Below are positions 62,509 to 64,000 of a DNA stretch of 64,000 nt, piece by piece. The notes under the pieces were generated by a model that was given only the letters and a program-made list of their open reading frames with translations, did no database searches and was not told the DNA's origin. The position numbers were made by a program, and so were the translations under genes. Origin of the DNA: Mycobacterium simiae (lineage in GTDB: Bacteria > Actinomycetota > Actinomycetes > Mycobacteriales > Mycobacteriaceae); the NCBI RefSeq assembly GCF_010727605.1, contig NZ_AP022568.1:4340001-4404000 (forward strand), read 5' to 3'. The number at the start of each line of letters is the position of its first letter. Position 1 is the first letter of the stretch.

Positions 62509-64000
62509 ATGGCTGAGTTCATCTACACGATGAAGAAGGTCCGCAAGGCGCACGGCGACAAGGTGATCCTGGACGACGTCACCTTGAGCTTCTTTCCGGG
62601 CGCCAAGATCGGCGTCGTCGGCCCCAACGGTGCCGGTAAGTCGAGCGTCTTGCGGATCATGGCCGGGCTCGACAAGCCGAACAACGGCGACGCGTTCCTG
62701 GCCAACGACGCCACGGTCGGCATTCTGCTGCAGGAACCGCCGCTCAACGAGGAAAAAACCGTGCGCGGCAATGTGGAAGAGGGCCTGGGCGAGATCAAGG
62801 TCAAGCTGGACCGCTTCAACGAGGTCGCCGAGCTGATGGCCACCGACTACTCCGACGAGTTGATGGAGGAGATGGGTCGGCTGCAGGAGGAACTCGACCA
62901 CGCGGACGCGTGGGACCTGGACTCGCAACTCGAGCAGGCCATGGACGCACTGCGCTGTCCGCCGGCCGACGAACCGGTGACCAACCTCTCCGGTGGCGAG
63001 CGGCGCCGAGTGGCGCTGTGCAAGCTGCTGTTGTCCAAGCCCGACCTGCTGTTGCTCGACGAGCCGACCAACCACCTCGACGCCGAGAGCGTCCAGTGGC
63101 TCGAACAGCACCTCGCCAGTTACGCCGGTGCCATCCTGGCCGTCACCCACGACCGTTACTTCCTGGACAACGTCGCCGAGTGGATCCTCGAGCTCGACCG
63201 CGGGCGCGCCTACCCCTACGAGGGCAACTATTCGACATATCTGGAGAAGAAGGCCGAGCGCATCGCGGTCCAGGGACGCAAGGATGCCAAGCTGCAGAAG
63301 CGGCTGACCGAGGAGCTGGCCTGGGTGCGGTCCGGGGCCAAAGCCCGCCAAGCCAAGAACAAGGCCCGCCTGCAGCGCTATGAAGAGATGGTCGCCGAGG
63401 CCGAAAAGACCCGCAAGCTCGATTTCGAGGAAATACAGATCCCGGTCGGGCCGCGGCTGGGCAACGTGGTCGTCGAGGTCGAGCACCTCGACAAAGGCTA
63501 CGACGGACGCACCCTGATCAAGGATCTGTCGTTCACCCTGCCCCGCAACGGCATCGTCGGCGTCATCGGTCCCAACGGTGTCGGTAAGACCACGCTATTC
63601 AAGACCATCGTCGGGCTCGAGGAGCCAGACAGCGGCACCGTCAAGGTCGGCGAGACCGTGAAACTCAGTTACGTCGACCAGACCCGTGCCGGCATCGACC
63701 CGAAGAAGACGGTGTGGGAAGTGGTGTCCGACGGGCTGGACCACATCGTCGTCGGCCAGAGCGAGGTGCCGTCGCGGGCCTATGTGTCGGCGTTCGGATT
63801 CAAGGGTCCCGACCAGCAGAAGCCGGCCGGCGTGCTCTCCGGCGGGGAGCGCAACCGGCTCAATCTGGCGCTCACCCTCAAGCAGGGTGGCAACCTCATC
63901 CTGCTGGATGAGCCGACCAACGACCTCGATGTCGAAACACTCGGTTCGCTGGAGAATGCCCTCGAGCAATTCCCCGGCTGCGCGGTGGTGATTTCGCACG
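62509..64000 (+). CDS. ettA: Energy-dependent translational throttle protein EttA (ABC-F), 3'-truncated by the window
   Basis: About 497 of an expected ~557 residues. Two ABC domains: Walker A GPNGAGKSS and GPNGVGKTT, signatures LSGGERRR and LSGGERNR, Walker B LLLLDEPTNHLD and LILLDEPTNDLD. They are joined by the charged linker (KAERIAVQGRKDAKLQKRL) that contacts the peptidyl-tRNA. EttA gates the ribosome E site according to ATP/ADP ratio. ATG 62509; GAAAGG lies 11 bp upstream. The last ~60 residues lie outside. Confidence 0.96.
   Translation, partial: MAEFIYTMKKVRKAHGDKVILDDVTLSFFPGAKIGVVGPNGAGKSSVLRIMAGLDKPNNGDAFLANDATVGILLQEPPLNEEKTVRGNVEEGLGEIKVKLDRFNEVAELMATDYSDELMEEMGRLQEELDHADAWDLDSQLEQAMDALRCPPADEPVTNLSGGERRRVALCKLLLSKPDLLLLDEPTNHLDAESVQWLEQHLASYAGAILAVTHDRYFLDNVAEWILELDRGRAYPYEGNYSTYLEKKAERIAVQGRKDAKLQKRLTEELAWVRSGAKARQAKNKARLQRYEEMVAEAEKTRKLDFEEIQIPVGPRLGNVVVEVEHLDKGYDGRTLIKDLSFTLPRNGIVGVIGPNGVGKTTLFKTIVGLEEPDSGTVKVGETVKLSYVDQTRAGIDPKKTVWEVVSDGLDHIVVGQSEVPSRAYVSAFGFKGPDQQKPAGVLSGGERNRLNLALTLKQGGNLILLDEPTNDLDVETLGSLENALEQFPGCAVVISH

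Overview
The window is chromosomal DNA of a Mycobacterium, most likely a non-tuberculous species. It is GC-rich and encodes a single-polypeptide FAS-I next to acpS. Gene content and order largely follow the M. tuberculosis stretch Rv2525c to Rv2477c, read in the opposite orientation and interrupted by accessory genes. All M. tuberculosis comparisons are from memory of the families, not from a search.

Layout. 1-660: the 5' part of a Rieske oxygenase gene behind a perfect palindrome. 982-14124: a conserved block with a TAT-exported DUF1906 protein, fas, acpS, an M20 peptidase, bcp and a small DUF3618 protein. 14141-17882: a TetR gene and a three-gene nitrate/sulfonate-type ABC importer, each preceded by the same 22-bp inverted repeat, so they form a small local regulon. 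17879-19630: a DUF3556-like membrane protein. 19895-23844: an accessory patch with a decayed PucR-type regulator, an ABM monooxygenase, a DUF1931 histone-fold protein, an LtrA membrane protein, a DJ-1/PfpI amidotransferase without a visible start, and a 45-residue acidic peptide.

23945-35408: tRNA-Lys, an Eis-like acetyltransferase, an MmpL transporter with a Thr-repeat tail, a DMT transporter, an LdtB-type L,D-transpeptidase, a 37-residue cysteine-rich exported peptide, tRNA-His with a clear terminator, orn, a HerA-like ATPase, an SDR and an MFS protein. 35405-44782: a branched-chain (leucine-type) acyl-CoA catabolic locus. A BkaR-like TetR regulator, a SnoaL-like protein and an esterase lie on the minus strand. 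accD1, accA1, fadE19, a MaoC dehydratase and citE lie on the plus strand as overlapping genes. Three copies of GTTAAT-N4-ATTAAC (two imperfect) lie before the regulator and before accD1. The bkdABC genes that I recall following citE in M. tuberculosis are absent here.

45069-51719: small secreted proteins, a BASS transporter, echA14, a YdeI-like protein, a cutinase-like enzyme, a divergent DoxX/MarR pair with two matching operators, tRNA-Arg and LipQ. 51882-57456: a glycerolipid block (WS/DGAT-like, PlsC, PlsB2) whose last two junctions are stop/start overlaps. 57494-64000: a CopD/CtaG-type membrane protein, a PhzF-like protein lacking expected catalytic residues, a frameshifted 13E12/HNH gene, an SSB paralogue, and ettA running off the right edge.

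No CRISPR array, insertion sequence or prophage was seen. The most interesting new material is regulatory (three self-consistent repressor-operator sets) plus several small or damaged genes that standard annotation would miss.
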